From CAYNZV01 sp965217095 (GTDB lineage Bacteria; Latescibacterota; UBA2968; UBA8231): DNA of 64,000 bases. Under the pieces are notes generated by a model that worked only from the letters and a program-made list of their open reading frames with translations, did no database searches and was not told the DNA's origin. Location: contig OZ244235.1 of assembly GCA_965217095.1 (NCBI GenBank), positions 3,534,001 through 3,598,000 of the forward strand, read 5' to 3'. Each line of letters opens with the position of its first letter. The stretch's first letter is position 1. The translations under genes were made by a program, and so were the position numbers. Shown piece after piece: positions 8,469-16,312 of the stretch.

Positions 8469-8837
8469 CTATTCCGATGACTGCTGCTTCGATTCCTGAC
8501 GCAAAGCGCGAACTTCAGCAAGTATTTTCTGTTGAATCGGTTCCCCAAGAAAGTGTAGAACAGACTCTGCAAGGCGTACGAGCTCTTGCTTCTTTAATCG
8601 AAAGAGAAGCACCCGCTGAAGCTCTTTGTGCTCGTAATGTACAAACCCCAGGACGCTTCCATTCGGAGCTTCTGTCCATAGAAGGTCGCTACACTCGAAA
8701 CAGCTTGCACCTGCTTCACAAAGTGCTTCGATGGTGGGAAAGTCGGCACGACGGGACGCCTCACTACACGGGTCCCGATCCCGATCTTGGAAAAGTTCAT
8801 TGACAAGGTTTTCTATGCGCTGTGAGTCCTGGTCCAT
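8469..8837 (-). CDS. transposon passenger protein of unknown function, paralog 2
   Basis: A 122-residue protein (MDQDSQRIENLVNEL...) with AGGAGCGG 5 nt before its ATG. The N-terminal part has three Cys residues (CSEAS, LCEAG, CFECS) that paralog 1 lacks. The middle is a short beta-rich stretch (SVLGFVHYEHKEL) and the end is the shared helix ending in ILAEVRALRQ. It is the first gene of the minus-strand passenger pair. Function unknown; a small regulator or nucleic-acid-associated protein is only a guess. Confidence 0.6.
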   Translation of the reverse strand: MDQDSQRIENLVNELFQDRDRDPCSEASRRADFPTIEALCEAGASCFECSDLLWTEAPNGSVLGFVHYEHKELQRVLLFRLKKQELVRLAESVLHFLGEPIQQKILAEVRALRQESKQQSSE

Positions 8838-8896
8838 TTGCCGCTCCTATCGGTTCGCCGGCTGCCATATCCAAAACACTAAAGAAAGGAATTATT

Positions 8897-9082
8897 TTGG
8901 TTGAACTGAAAAAAGCGGATTTATCGGTAGATGACTTGTGGTTTTGGGGCACCGTGTTCTCGCCACACGAAGTGCCGGACGTAATTCCTGACAAATTCGA
9001 GCGTGATTGGGATGGAGTTTCGGGGAAAACTGGTGCTGAAATATTTGCAATGAAGCCACGCCGGTCTTCAAGAGAGACTTAG
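8897..9082 (+). CDS. possible small protein of 61 residues (weak)
   Basis: A frame beginning at a TTG with AAAGGA 8 nt upstream encodes VELKKADLSVDDLWFWG and ends at 9082, overlapping the 3' end of the convergent exonuclease by 4 bp. Composition looks protein-like (acidic and aromatic), but no family is recognised and a TTG start is needed. If it is not a gene, 8838-9078 is simply a spacer. Confidence 0.25.
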   Translation: MVELKKADLSVDDLWFWGTVFSPHEVPDVIPDKFERDWDGVSGKTGAEIFAMKPRRSSRET

Positions 9083-9570
9083 CGTTCCAATCTCTGAATG
9101 GTGTTCCACACAAGTCTTGCGTCTCGTGCATCGTCAACCGCACGGTGGCTTTGACGTTGTTTTAAGGTGCCGCCATTGGCCCATTTGACAGCCTCTTCGA
9201 GTTTTGCCCATTTGGAAAACCCACGATGAGTACTATAGGCCTCCATGACGCAGTAGAATGTTGTTTTTTGGCAGACTGAACTTGGTAAAAATGATAACTC
9301 AAATCGAGCATTGTAGATGGCAACGTCATTGCCATGAATGATATCGCTGAATTTGTCTCTGACCTGTGAAAATGAGGGGGCATATTTGACTGCATCAGGG
9401 GAGATGTGGTTTACTCTTTCAGCATCAGGCCATGAGGTGGCTTGATCGGGTTTTATGAGCTGATCCATGAGGACATTGTTGTTGTTATCGATAATGCCAA
9501 TTTCAAGAATTTCATCTTCGCCGCCTTTATTCAAACCAGTGGTTTCTAAGTCAAGAAATAGGATGCCCAT
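9079..9570 (-). CDS. DEDDh 3'-5' exonuclease (RNase T/DnaQ family), transposon passenger
   Basis: A 163-residue stand-alone exonuclease. Exo I is FLDLETTGL (Asp and Glu metal ligands), and Exo III is the epsilon type SHRAVDDARDA (His general base, Asp ligand). Exo II reads IYNARFELSFL, where the usual Asp after NxxF is Glu. That may weaken metal binding, or the site may have drifted. It removes nucleotides from 3' ends of DNA or RNA; the substrate is unknown. The nested IS sits just upstream of the start, in the ribosome-binding site, and the duplication left an AAGGCGA next to the ATG. Confidence 0.82.
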   Translation of the reverse strand: MGILFLDLETTGLNKGGEDEILEIGIIDNNNNVLMDQLIKPDQATSWPDAERVNHISPDAVKYAPSFSQVRDKFSDIIHGNDVAIYNARFELSFLPSSVCQKTTFYCVMEAYSTHRGFSKWAKLEEAVKWANGGTLKQRQSHRAVDDARDARLVWNTIQRLER

Positions 9571-9571
9571 A

Positions 9572-9579
9572 AGTCGCCT
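9572..9579. repeat. 8-bp target site duplication of the nested IS, left copy (AGTCGCCT)
   Basis: AGTCGCCT occurs at 9572-9579 and again at 10713-10720, directly outside the two ends of the nested element. The right copy is followed by TTTGTTGAG, the original upstream region of the exonuclease. Confidence 0.9.
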
Positions 9580-10712
9580 TGGGGGTATCCATTTAACCGG
9601 AGTGCGTCGCGACCCCCATCAGTGTTCGGCCGCCGACCGCCACGGCCGGTTTGCCCCTGGGCGTTCCAGGCTCGTGGGATGCCCTCGCCGTTTGGGCGGC
9701 TCGGGGGGCAGCTTCCTCGGCCGTCGGCTGGCAATGAGATCCTGGAAACGCATCGGCTCGTGGGCCACGGCCAGCTCGAGCACGCGATAAAACACCATGC
9801 CGCGGCTGCGGGAGCGGCGGCGATTGAAGCGGAACACGAACTCGTTGAGGTAGTGGCTCATGTGGGTACTGTCGGCGGCCCCTTGATGCGTTCCCAGCAG
9901 CCACCGTTTGGCCAGTGAGACAACGCGGTGCACGGCGGGCAACAGCTTGTTGGGATCATCGCCCCGAGCGCGGGCCGCGCCCTGGCTGCGCCGATCGTGC
10001 TCGTAGCCGAGCTGAGCCAGTCCCTGATAAGCGGGCCACCCGTCGGTGATGATCGTCGAGCCCGGCTCGACGTGATCCATCACGAACGCGTGCAAGGTCT
10101 CGGCAGAGGCATCGGCCAGTGGCGACATGCGGCACCGCCCCAATCCTCTCGGCTCATGAACCTCAACTGCGATACCGGTCAGCACCTTCTTGCCCCTAGC
10201 GCGGCCACCGGCCAGCCCAGGCTCGGCGCCGCCGATGTAGGTCTCGTCCACCTGTACCGTCCCGCTCAGCAGATCCCGACCGGGACGTACCAACACCGAC
10301 CGCAGGCGGTGCGGCATGGCCCAGGCAGTCTGGTAGGAGCTGATCTCCAGTACTCGCTTCAAGCTCAACGCCGAGATCCCGTCTTTACCGGTGGCGAACA
10401 GCCAGCAGGCGGTGTACCATATCGTCAAGGGTGTCCGCGTCCGATCGAAGATCGTACCGGCCGTCACCGAACTGCGTGTCGAACACGCCGGACACATGAA
10501 GCGGCCATCGCCCAAGCGCCAACCGCCTTCGTGGCCGCAACTCGGACAGACGAAGCCGTCGGGCCACCGCAGCCATTCGAGGTAGTCCAGGCAGTCCGCA
10601 TCGGTTCGAAACCAGGCTTGAAACTCGCCAACCGAGCCCGGGTAGTGCTTGCCAGCGCGAGGATACGCCATGCACTGAACATATGGTAACTCCGGTTAAA
10701 TGGATTCCCCCA
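9580..10712 (-). mobile_element. nested IS1595-family insertion sequence, copy 1 (intact, 1133 bp)
   Basis: Terminal inverted repeats begin TGGGGGTATCCATTTAACCG on the left; on the right there is a single T/A difference. They extend about 24 bp. It encodes one complete transposase (9619-10671) and is flanked by the 8-bp duplication AGTCGCCT, so it jumped into the outer transposon after that element was formed. A nearly identical copy with a 125-bp internal deletion is at 22863-23870. Confidence 0.93.
9619..10671 (-). CDS. IS1595-family transposase, full length
   Basis: A 350-residue transposase. The N-terminal zinc ribbon has CPSCGHEGGW near residue 42 and CPAC about 18 residues later. The DDE domain has QVDETYIGGAEPG (first Asp), ITDGWPAYQGL (second Asp) and a HMSHYLNEFVFRFNRR block near the C-terminus, as in ISXO2-like enzymes. 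It cuts and joins the TGGGGG ends of its own element. The last 45 residues (from about HEPMRFQDLI) are lost in the second copy. It is likely the active source for both copies. Confidence 0.92.
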   Translation of the reverse strand: MAYPRAGKHYPGSVGEFQAWFRTDADCLDYLEWLRWPDGFVCPSCGHEGGWRLGDGRFMCPACSTRSSVTAGTIFDRTRTPLTIWYTACWLFATGKDGISALSLKRVLEISSYQTAWAMPHRLRSVLVRPGRDLLSGTVQVDETYIGGAEPGLAGGRARGKKVLTGIAVEVHEPRGLGRCRMSPLADASAETLHAFVMDHVEPGSTIITDGWPAYQGLAQLGYEHDRRSQGAARARGDDPNKLLPAVHRVVSLAKRWLLGTHQGAADSTHMSHYLNEFVFRFNRRRSRSRGMVFYRVLELAVAHEPMRFQDLIASRRPRKLPPEPPKRRGHPTSLERPGANRPWRSAAEH

Positions 10713-10778
10713 AGTCGCCTTTTGTTGAGAGTGATGTCGAGTCGTTGGCATCAATAATAACAACAGGTTTAGTGAAAA

Positions 10779-10802
10779 TCAAGTCCTTAAGTGCTAATTG
10801 CG
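10779..10802 (-). repeat. right terminal inverted repeat of the outer transposon
   Basis: Reverse complement of this stretch begins CGCAATTAGCACTT and matches 7103-7126 at 21 of 24 positions. The second GCACCTTT duplication (10803-10810) follows directly. Confidence 0.9.
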
Positions 10803-11524
10803 GCACCTTTTCTGAGCAACCCGACCCGACGGGCGTCAATGAGACCTTCGGTTTCCTCCGTCACCGGAGTGTGCAGTGAAACCACATCGCTCTGGACGAG
10901 CAGTGCATCGAGGTTCTTGATCAAATCGACGCCGAGGGCTCTCGCCTTCGCAGCATCCCAATAGGGGTCGTAAGCGACCATCCGGCAACCAAAAGGTTTT
11001 AGAAGGGGCGGCATGCGTTTGCCCACTTGAGAAAGACCAATCAGGCCCACTGTGCGGGTGGTCAAATCGTGACATTCCCAACCGTGCCAGCCCTGGCTTC
11101 TCAATGACCCATAGGATTCTCCATTTGCATACGCAATGGACCTTGCAAACGACTGGCGCAAGGCTAGAATGATCATCCCCACCGCAAGTTCCGCCACGGA
11201 TACGGCGATTGCGACCGTTGCGGAGGAGACTCGGACCCCACCCTGCAGAAGAGATTTCGAAGCAATTCTATGCATTGCCCCCCCCGCATGGGCGATGAGC
11301 ATGGGTGATTCACGCGGTTCCCAAAAATCTTCTTTCAACATCCAACTGCCACGACCCATCAACATGGCGTCTGCCAATCTGAGATCATTGCGTAAGGATG
11401 GATCATCGTAATTGTCTCTTTCATGCCAAAGAAGCTCGCCGAGTTTTTTCAGCCGCTCGAAATCTTCATCGAGAAAAGATCTTTCCCGAGTTGTCTGGTT
11501 CAGGTTGATGATGATCTTTCTCAT
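10803..11524 (-). pseudogene. D-isomer-specific 2-hydroxyacid dehydrogenase, N-terminal part (split by transposon)
   Basis: About 240 codons from the ATG at 11524 to the insertion point. The Rossmann nucleotide motif is VGLIGLSQVGKRM, a GxSxxG variant of the usual GxGxxG, followed by VAYDPYW. SLHTPVTEET is the typical substrate-domain loop. The frame ends a few codons inside the transposon. Together with 6803-7102 it rebuilds a normal NAD-dependent dehydrogenase (glycerate, phosphoglycerate or hydroxypyruvate type). The gene starts 5 bp downstream of the Omp85-like gene stop. Confidence 0.9.
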
Positions 11525-11529
11525 CTTGG

Positions 11530-12810
11530 TCAGAATAGATTGCCGAAGGACAACAGGAATACGTTATCCTCCGGTGAGACCGCGTAGTCGGCTCGAAGGC
11601 TGAACTGAGAGTTCCAAGTTGCGCGGTAGCCGATGCCCGCGCTCGGGTGCAGTCCTAGCGGATTGAGCACGCCCGTGAAGCGCGAAGCCACGCGCCCCGC
11701 ATCGACGAAAAGCATGCCAAGCGTCTCGAAGTGTTGACCCCGCCATTCCACGCTCTTGAAGGTGCGCCGCAGCTCGCCGGAGAACAGCATCCTCTTCTGA
11801 TTGGCGAAGCGCCGCGATTTGTACCCCCGCATGAACGATCCCCCACCAACCTCAACACCGCGAATGGATCCACCGACTTCGGTCAGCTCGTAGAAGGGCG
11901 CCTCGTCACCGAGACTCTCGAAGACGGCGCGAGACACGAAGACGTAATCGCTGGAGTCTGAGGGCCAGGGCGGTCTCCAGTAGTGCGTGTTGATGAGCGT
12001 GATCCTCGGGAAGGCGTAGTCCGCCCCCAGCAACCCCCCAGCCATCTGAAAGGAGGCTTCGCTCAGCAGTCCGGCCGTTGGCATCTCCTGATCGTCGCGC
12101 GAGTCGTACATCGCGCCCACGAGGAGGAAGTTAGCCCAGCCACCGCTCCGACCCAGTATCTCGCTGTCCGTCAGGTTGAAGACGTAGTAGGCCTCGGCCT
12201 TCTCCTCATCGATGCGGCTGGGCACGCTGCGGTTGAACCGGAACCCGCCGAAGATGACCAGCGGCTCGAGCTCGGCGAACTCCAGGTCGAAGGCGGATAG
12301 CTGCTGCTCGAGGAGGTAGCGATAATAGTCCGGTTCCCGATCGGTTCTTTCGTCGCTGATATCGGCCTCGTTCCCGATGCCGAAGAAGCTGGCGCCCGTG
12401 TTCTTGAGGTCGCGCGTGAAAATGCGCGCGTTGACCGGGAAGCCAAACGGTGTCGGGAAATCCAGGCGCATGTGATGGTTGCGCTTGCCCTTGGTCGTCA
12501 GATACCACTGCACGTTGGCCCGGTACACGTAGGGCTCACGCCCGTAGTTGGCGACTTCCAGCCACCCACCATAGTGCAGGCCGCTCGAAGGCGTGAAGAA
12601 GGCGATCGGGAGGCCGGTGGCTCCGTACGGCACGCCATCGATGTCGAAGGTGCGGCGTCGGCTCAGGCGCTCGTAGCCCTTCTTGGCCCTGTCGCGAGCA
12701 TCTCGGGCAGCCTGCTCGAGGCTCTCGGTGGAGTCTGCGGCCACTGCTATCGACGGCGGCATCGAGAGCAGCAGGCAGACGGTCAGCGCAATCGGGTAAC
12801 TGGGTCGCAT
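11530..12810 (-). CDS. Omp85/BamA-like outer-membrane beta-barrel protein (bacterial surface antigen family)
   Basis: A 426-residue protein with a signal peptide (positive MRPSYP then a hydrophobic run to AVAAD). After a short charged linker (residues 28-55) the rest is barrel strands with alternating hydrophobic residues. The sequence FMRGYKSRRFANQ near residue 330 is the conserved Omp85 (V/F)RG(F/Y) signature of loop 6, and the C-terminus ends FLLSFGNLF with terminal Phe, as OMPs do for Bam recognition. No POTRA domains fit in the short N-terminus, so it is a barrel-only member. The function (transport or lipid assembly) is open. Confidence 0.78.
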   Translation of the reverse strand: MRPSYPIALTVCLLLSMPPSIAVAADSTESLEQAARDARDRAKKGYERLSRRRTFDIDGVPYGATGLPIAFFTPSSGLHYGGWLEVANYGREPYVYRANVQWYLTTKGKRNHHMRLDFPTPFGFPVNARIFTRDLKNTGASFFGIGNEADISDERTDREPDYYRYLLEQQLSAFDLEFAELEPLVIFGGFRFNRSVPSRIDEEKAEAYYVFNLTDSEILGRSGGWANFLLVGAMYDSRDDQEMPTAGLLSEASFQMAGGLLGADYAFPRITLINTHYWRPPWPSDSSDYVFVSRAVFESLGDEAPFYELTEVGGSIRGVEVGGGSFMRGYKSRRFANQKRMLFSGELRRTFKSVEWRGQHFETLGMLFVDAGRVASRFTGVLNPLGLHPSAGIGYRATWNSQFSLRADYAVSPEDNVFLLSFGNLF

Positions 12811-12928
12811 GTCTCATTCCCGCGTGAGATCACGAGTCACTGTCCATAGCTGCGGACGTAGAAATTTGTCGCGCTCCGTCACAGCCCCAATATGACCGAT
12901 TTATGTCGATTAGGCACGCTCACATATG

Positions 12929-14110
12929 TCAACAAAGTGCCCCATACACCATATTCGCAAACACCTGCTGAATTTTGATAAAGCTGTTCGCGTGCTCCGG
13001 CACCTGGATCGCCTCCTTACCCGTCACCGCATGCTGCCACGTACTCGTCAAAAACACCAGCGCCAGATCGTACTCCGGATCCACCAATAGCCGCGATCCG
13101 TAGGCGCCACCGTGAAAGTACGCCCGCGGACTCATCAGGTCGCCGCCGAAGAAGAACGCTTCCCCGCGGACCATCCACCCCAGCGCCTTGCTGAGGTACA
13201 TGTAGCGGTCCGCACGCGTTTGCCGCTCGGGCGTATCCGACGAGGCGAACTGGCGTTCCACCATGCGCTCCACCGAGGCCGGCGACAGCACCCGGGTGCC
13301 CCCATAGCTGCCCTTGTTCAGCATCATCTGCGCAAACACCGCCAGATTCATCGCACTGGAACAACCGCGACCGCCCCCCGTGATGTAGTTGAAATGCGGG
13401 TGGTCCTCCATTTCCCCGTCCCACGGGTCCTCATGAGCCCGCAAATCCCGATCGAACAGCGGCAGCGCATGCGCGCGCCACGCCCGGGGCGAATCAAACT
13501 CATCCCGGGCTCGAAAATGGGTTTGCGTCATGCCCAGAGAACCAAACAGCTCGTCACCCAGCTCAGCCAGCTCCTTGCCGCTCACCCGCCGCACGAGCTC
13601 GGCTATCACCTCGAAACCGAGCGTGGAATAGCTCGATCGCGTGCCCGGCTCGAACACCAGAGGCTGGTCATAGATCCTCCCCAAAAGCTCTTCCGTCGAC
13701 GTCGGATGCGGACCATCGATGAGATCGCCCATACCCGCCGAATGGGACAACAGGTGGCGCGTCGTAACCCGGCCCTTGCCGGCCTTGCCGAACTCGGGAA
13801 TGTACTCGGCCACCGGGATGTCCAGAGAGAGGTTCCCCATCTCCACCTGGCGCATCACCACCGAGCCGCACAACGGTTTGGTGACTGAGGCAACTTCGAA
13901 GATGGTGTCGTCCGTTAGCTCAAAGCCTTCGGCGGCTATTTGTGAGTGTAGGTAGCGGTCGTGAAGCACGATCTTGGAGCCGCGTACAACGAGGACTTCG
14001 ATCAAGGGTATGGCACCGATATCTACGATCTTGCGGACGTGCTCGGCAGCGGCTTCGAGCCGACCCGCGGACATGCCAGCCGCTTCGGGTTGTGAAGTTT
14101 CGAGTGTCAT
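12929..14110 (-). CDS. serine hydrolase of the beta-lactamase class C / EstB family
   Basis: A 393-residue protein with the serine-active motif SVTK at about residue 74 (SxxK) and a Tyr motif SYST near 160 where most members have YxN; here the Asn is Thr. HSAGMGDL and the C-terminal FFHGGAYGSRLLVDP (the KTG-like HGG box) also fit. There is no signal peptide, so it is probably a cytoplasmic esterase or amidase rather than a penicillinase. It stands alone on the minus strand next to the integron. Confidence 0.82.
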   Translation of the reverse strand: MTLETSQPEAAGMSAGRLEAAAEHVRKIVDIGAIPLIEVLVVRGSKIVLHDRYLHSQIAAEGFELTDDTIFEVASVTKPLCGSVVMRQVEMGNLSLDIPVAEYIPEFGKAGKGRVTTRHLLSHSAGMGDLIDGPHPTSTEELLGRIYDQPLVFEPGTRSSYSTLGFEVIAELVRRVSGKELAELGDELFGSLGMTQTHFRARDEFDSPRAWRAHALPLFDRDLRAHEDPWDGEMEDHPHFNYITGGGRGCSSAMNLAVFAQMMLNKGSYGGTRVLSPASVERMVERQFASSDTPERQTRADRYMYLSKALGWMVRGEAFFFGGDLMSPRAYFHGGAYGSRLLVDPEYDLALVFLTSTWQHAVTGKEAIQVPEHANSFIKIQQVFANMVYGALC

Positions 14111-14228
14111 TTACAGAGTCTCTTCCATGGCATCGATCGTGATCGAATTCCTGTCGCTCAGGTGTGTCAAAAGCTAAGTAAATAGATTTCCAACGCATCG
14201 TTACCCGATGGCTGGGAAGCCGTCTCAC

Positions 14229-15486
14229 TCATAGTTCATCGAGCGGACTGTGCAGATCAGGGGCCATGGTCTGCAATACGTGCGTATAGATCATCGTAGT
14301 CTCCACGCTCTTGTGACCAAGCAGCTCCTGGATGCGCCGGATATCGGCTCCCTTCATCAACAGGTGGGTGGCAAACGAATGTCGAAGCGAGTGCACGCTA
14401 GCTGGCTTGGCGACGCCGGCTCGAGACACGGCTGACTTCATCGCTTTCTGGACCGTTGAGGTCGCCACATGCCATCGACGGATCACACCATCCTCGCTGC
14501 GGCTGAGCCTTTCGGAGGGAAATACGAACTGCCACGCCCACTCACGGCACGCGTTCGGATACTTCCTCGCCAGTCCAGTTGGCAGCGGGGCTTCCCCAGC
14601 GCCGGCTGCCAAGTCCTGCTCGTGCTGTTTCTTCACGATCGCGAGATGTCTTTTTAGGCCTGCAATCAGACGTATAGGCAGGAAGGTCATGCGATCCATG
14701 TCACCTTTACCTGCACGCACCGCCAGCGTACTTACGGCAAAGTCGATGTCCTTAACACGCAGGGTCACGACCTCGCCCACTCTCAAACCTGCACCGTAAA
14801 TCAGCTCGAGCATGAGCCGTGGATTTCCATGGACGTGACCCAGAATCTCCTTCGTCTCCTCAGGCGACAGCACTACTGGCAACTTGCGGCCGCGTCTCGC
14901 CCGCACCGTGCTCGCCATATCCCCTAGTTCGATCTGCAGCACGTTACGGCAGAGGAAGAGCAGAGCGTTGAACGCCTGGTTCTGGGTCGAGGCCGCCACC
15001 TTCCGGCGGGTGGCCAGATAGCTCAGATAGGCTGTCACATCCTCAGTGCAGAGCGCCTTGTTCTCTGCATTCGCATACCGTAGAAAACGCCCACCCCAGA
15101 TACGTGCGATGGGTTCGCGGCGAGTAGTGTCGCAGCTCCAGCAGTCGCCCCATTTCCGCCAGGACTCGACTCGGCTCGGCCGATTCGATATCTGCATGCT
15201 GGGAGAGTGACACTCTCGATTCGTCCGGGTTACAGAACTGGCCGCAATAGATCGTAACCGCGTCTGCTGCTTGCCTGAGCTGCCAACTCTCGATCTTTCC
15301 ATCACCCAGATCATCGAGGAAAACGTGCAATGTGTCTTGCCAGCCTTCACGCGGCCGCGTCGCCCGCAGTCGAAGAAAACGCTCGACCCACCCAACGACG
15401 AATCGTATACGATGCTCTGGTGCCAGCCGTCTTTCCCGCACCCAGTCCTGGAAGGCTGCCAGATCTTTCTCACCTGCAGTTTGCAA
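14229..15486 (-). pseudogene. intI: integron integrase IntI-type tyrosine recombinase, frameshifted
   Basis: The C-terminal part has the tyrosine recombinase residues: Arg in AGLRVGEV, HSLRHSFATHL (HxxR), LLGHKSVETT and MIYTHVL (Tyr), ending HSPLDEL as in IntI1-like enzymes. The segment GLARKYPNACREWAWQFVFP is the extra IntI-specific patch absent from XerC/D. The N-terminus (from 15486) has an extension of about 110 residues, then LRHYSPRTHRTYLGW. One frame later it continues RFLRYANAENKAL and VAASTQNQAFNALLFL. The break is near 15088-15095 and a single base explains it. It faces away from the cassettes, as usual. Function depends on whether the frameshift is real. Confidence 0.88.
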
Positions 15487-15801
15487 GTGCTTCTCCTACC
15501 ATGGAGTTGTCCCCCCTACCGTTGTTGCTTATCTGGCTATCTAGCTTTCCGCATAAGTGGATAACATCGAGCCAATCCGGCTTGCAGCTGGCTCCCGCGG
15601 GACACTCCTCGACCGCGCTATCCCGAATTCACGAAAAGCGGGTGAATAACCGGATATTGCACCTTGACGCGGTCTATTCCCGCTGGTTTCCTTATGTGCA
15701 AGAAGGAGTTAGCAATTGCTTGCCGGGTTGCGCCAATGCATATGGGTCAGCAAGTGACGTGCCCGGCTGGCGTGAGAAGAGTACTTCCTGATAAGTAATA
15801 G
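15487..15801 (+). promoter_or_regulatory. integron attI region
   Basis: This 315-bp stretch has no gene. It lies between the start of intI and the first cassette. It ends at G15801 of GTTGGGC, a GTTRRRY core where the first cassette begins. The proof is that GTTGGGCA is the exact complement of TGCCCAAC, the R'' box at the end of the first cassette. A cassette promoter would be expected here or inside intI, but I cannot point to a convincing one. Confidence 0.75.
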
Positions 15802-15823
15802 TTGGGCAACAAAGGAGACGAAT

Positions 15824-16258
15824 GTGAAGTGTCTCAATTACCATCATGTGGGAGTTTGGGCCGACGATGCCGATGAGATGATCTCCTTTTTCATCGATGT
15901 CCTCGGATTCCGCCGGTTGACCCAAAGCGGTCCAGTTTTTCTCCAGCTGGGAGATGGGGATCTCTTTGAGATACTGAGCAGGGAGGAATTGCCATCGCGG
16001 CCAGACATGCCTGCTCACATGCCAGGCGAAGGCGTTGCGGGCGTTCCGCATATCTGCCTTCGCGTCGAAGACTTGCCGGCCTGGGAGGAGGAGCTTCGGT
16101 CTCTCGGATACCTGATTCATCTTTCCACCTCACCCAAGTACCATAGTGGAGAGTTGGGCTCCGCAAGAGCCCTTTGGTTTTCAGGTCCGAGCGATGTCGA
16201 CTTCGAGCTGTTTGAGTTTGAGGAGGAAGTCCCCCTGAACGAGCTACCCCACGAGTGA
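15824..16258 (+). CDS. VOC superfamily (glyoxalase/bleomycin-resistance fold) protein
   Basis: A 144-residue single-chain VOC protein. It starts at GTG with AAAGGAG 7 nt upstream. The two beta-alpha-beta-beta-beta units are seen: LNYHHVGVWADDADEMISFF then DLFEILSR, and GVPHICLRVEDLPAWEEEL then DVDFELFEF. Potential metal ligands are His8, Glu (FEIL), His (PHICLR) and Glu (FELFE), the usual places. The family includes dioxygenases, isomerases, lyases and drug-binding proteins. It is the first gene of cassette 1 and lies 54 bp upstream of the oxidoreductase, with which it may share a substrate. Confidence 0.82.
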   Translation: MKCLNYHHVGVWADDADEMISFFIDVLGFRRLTQSGPVFLQLGDGDLFEILSREELPSRPDMPAHMPGEGVAGVPHICLRVEDLPAWEEELRSLGYLIHLSTSPKYHSGELGSARALWFSGPSDVDFELFEFEEEVPLNELPHE

Positions 16259-16312
16259 TCTAACTCTTTTACGAGGTCTGTTCCGCAGCCGCAGGAGGGA
16301 CAACCCAGACTT

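Larger units (their letters stand above)
7103..10802. mobile_element. IS1595-family transposon with passenger genes, containing a nested IS
   Basis: The element is bounded by imperfect 24-bp inverted repeats that begin CGCAATTAGCACTT at both ends (three mismatches over 24) and flanked by the direct repeat GCACCTTT. It carries a frameshifted ISXO2/IS1595-type transposase (7187-8069), two paralogous unknown genes and a DEDDh exonuclease. A second IS1595-like element (9580-10712) is nested in it. Without the nested copy and its duplication the element is 2559 bp. Passenger genes are known in several IS1595 groups. It is inserted in the 2-hydroxyacid dehydrogenase gene. Confidence 0.92.
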
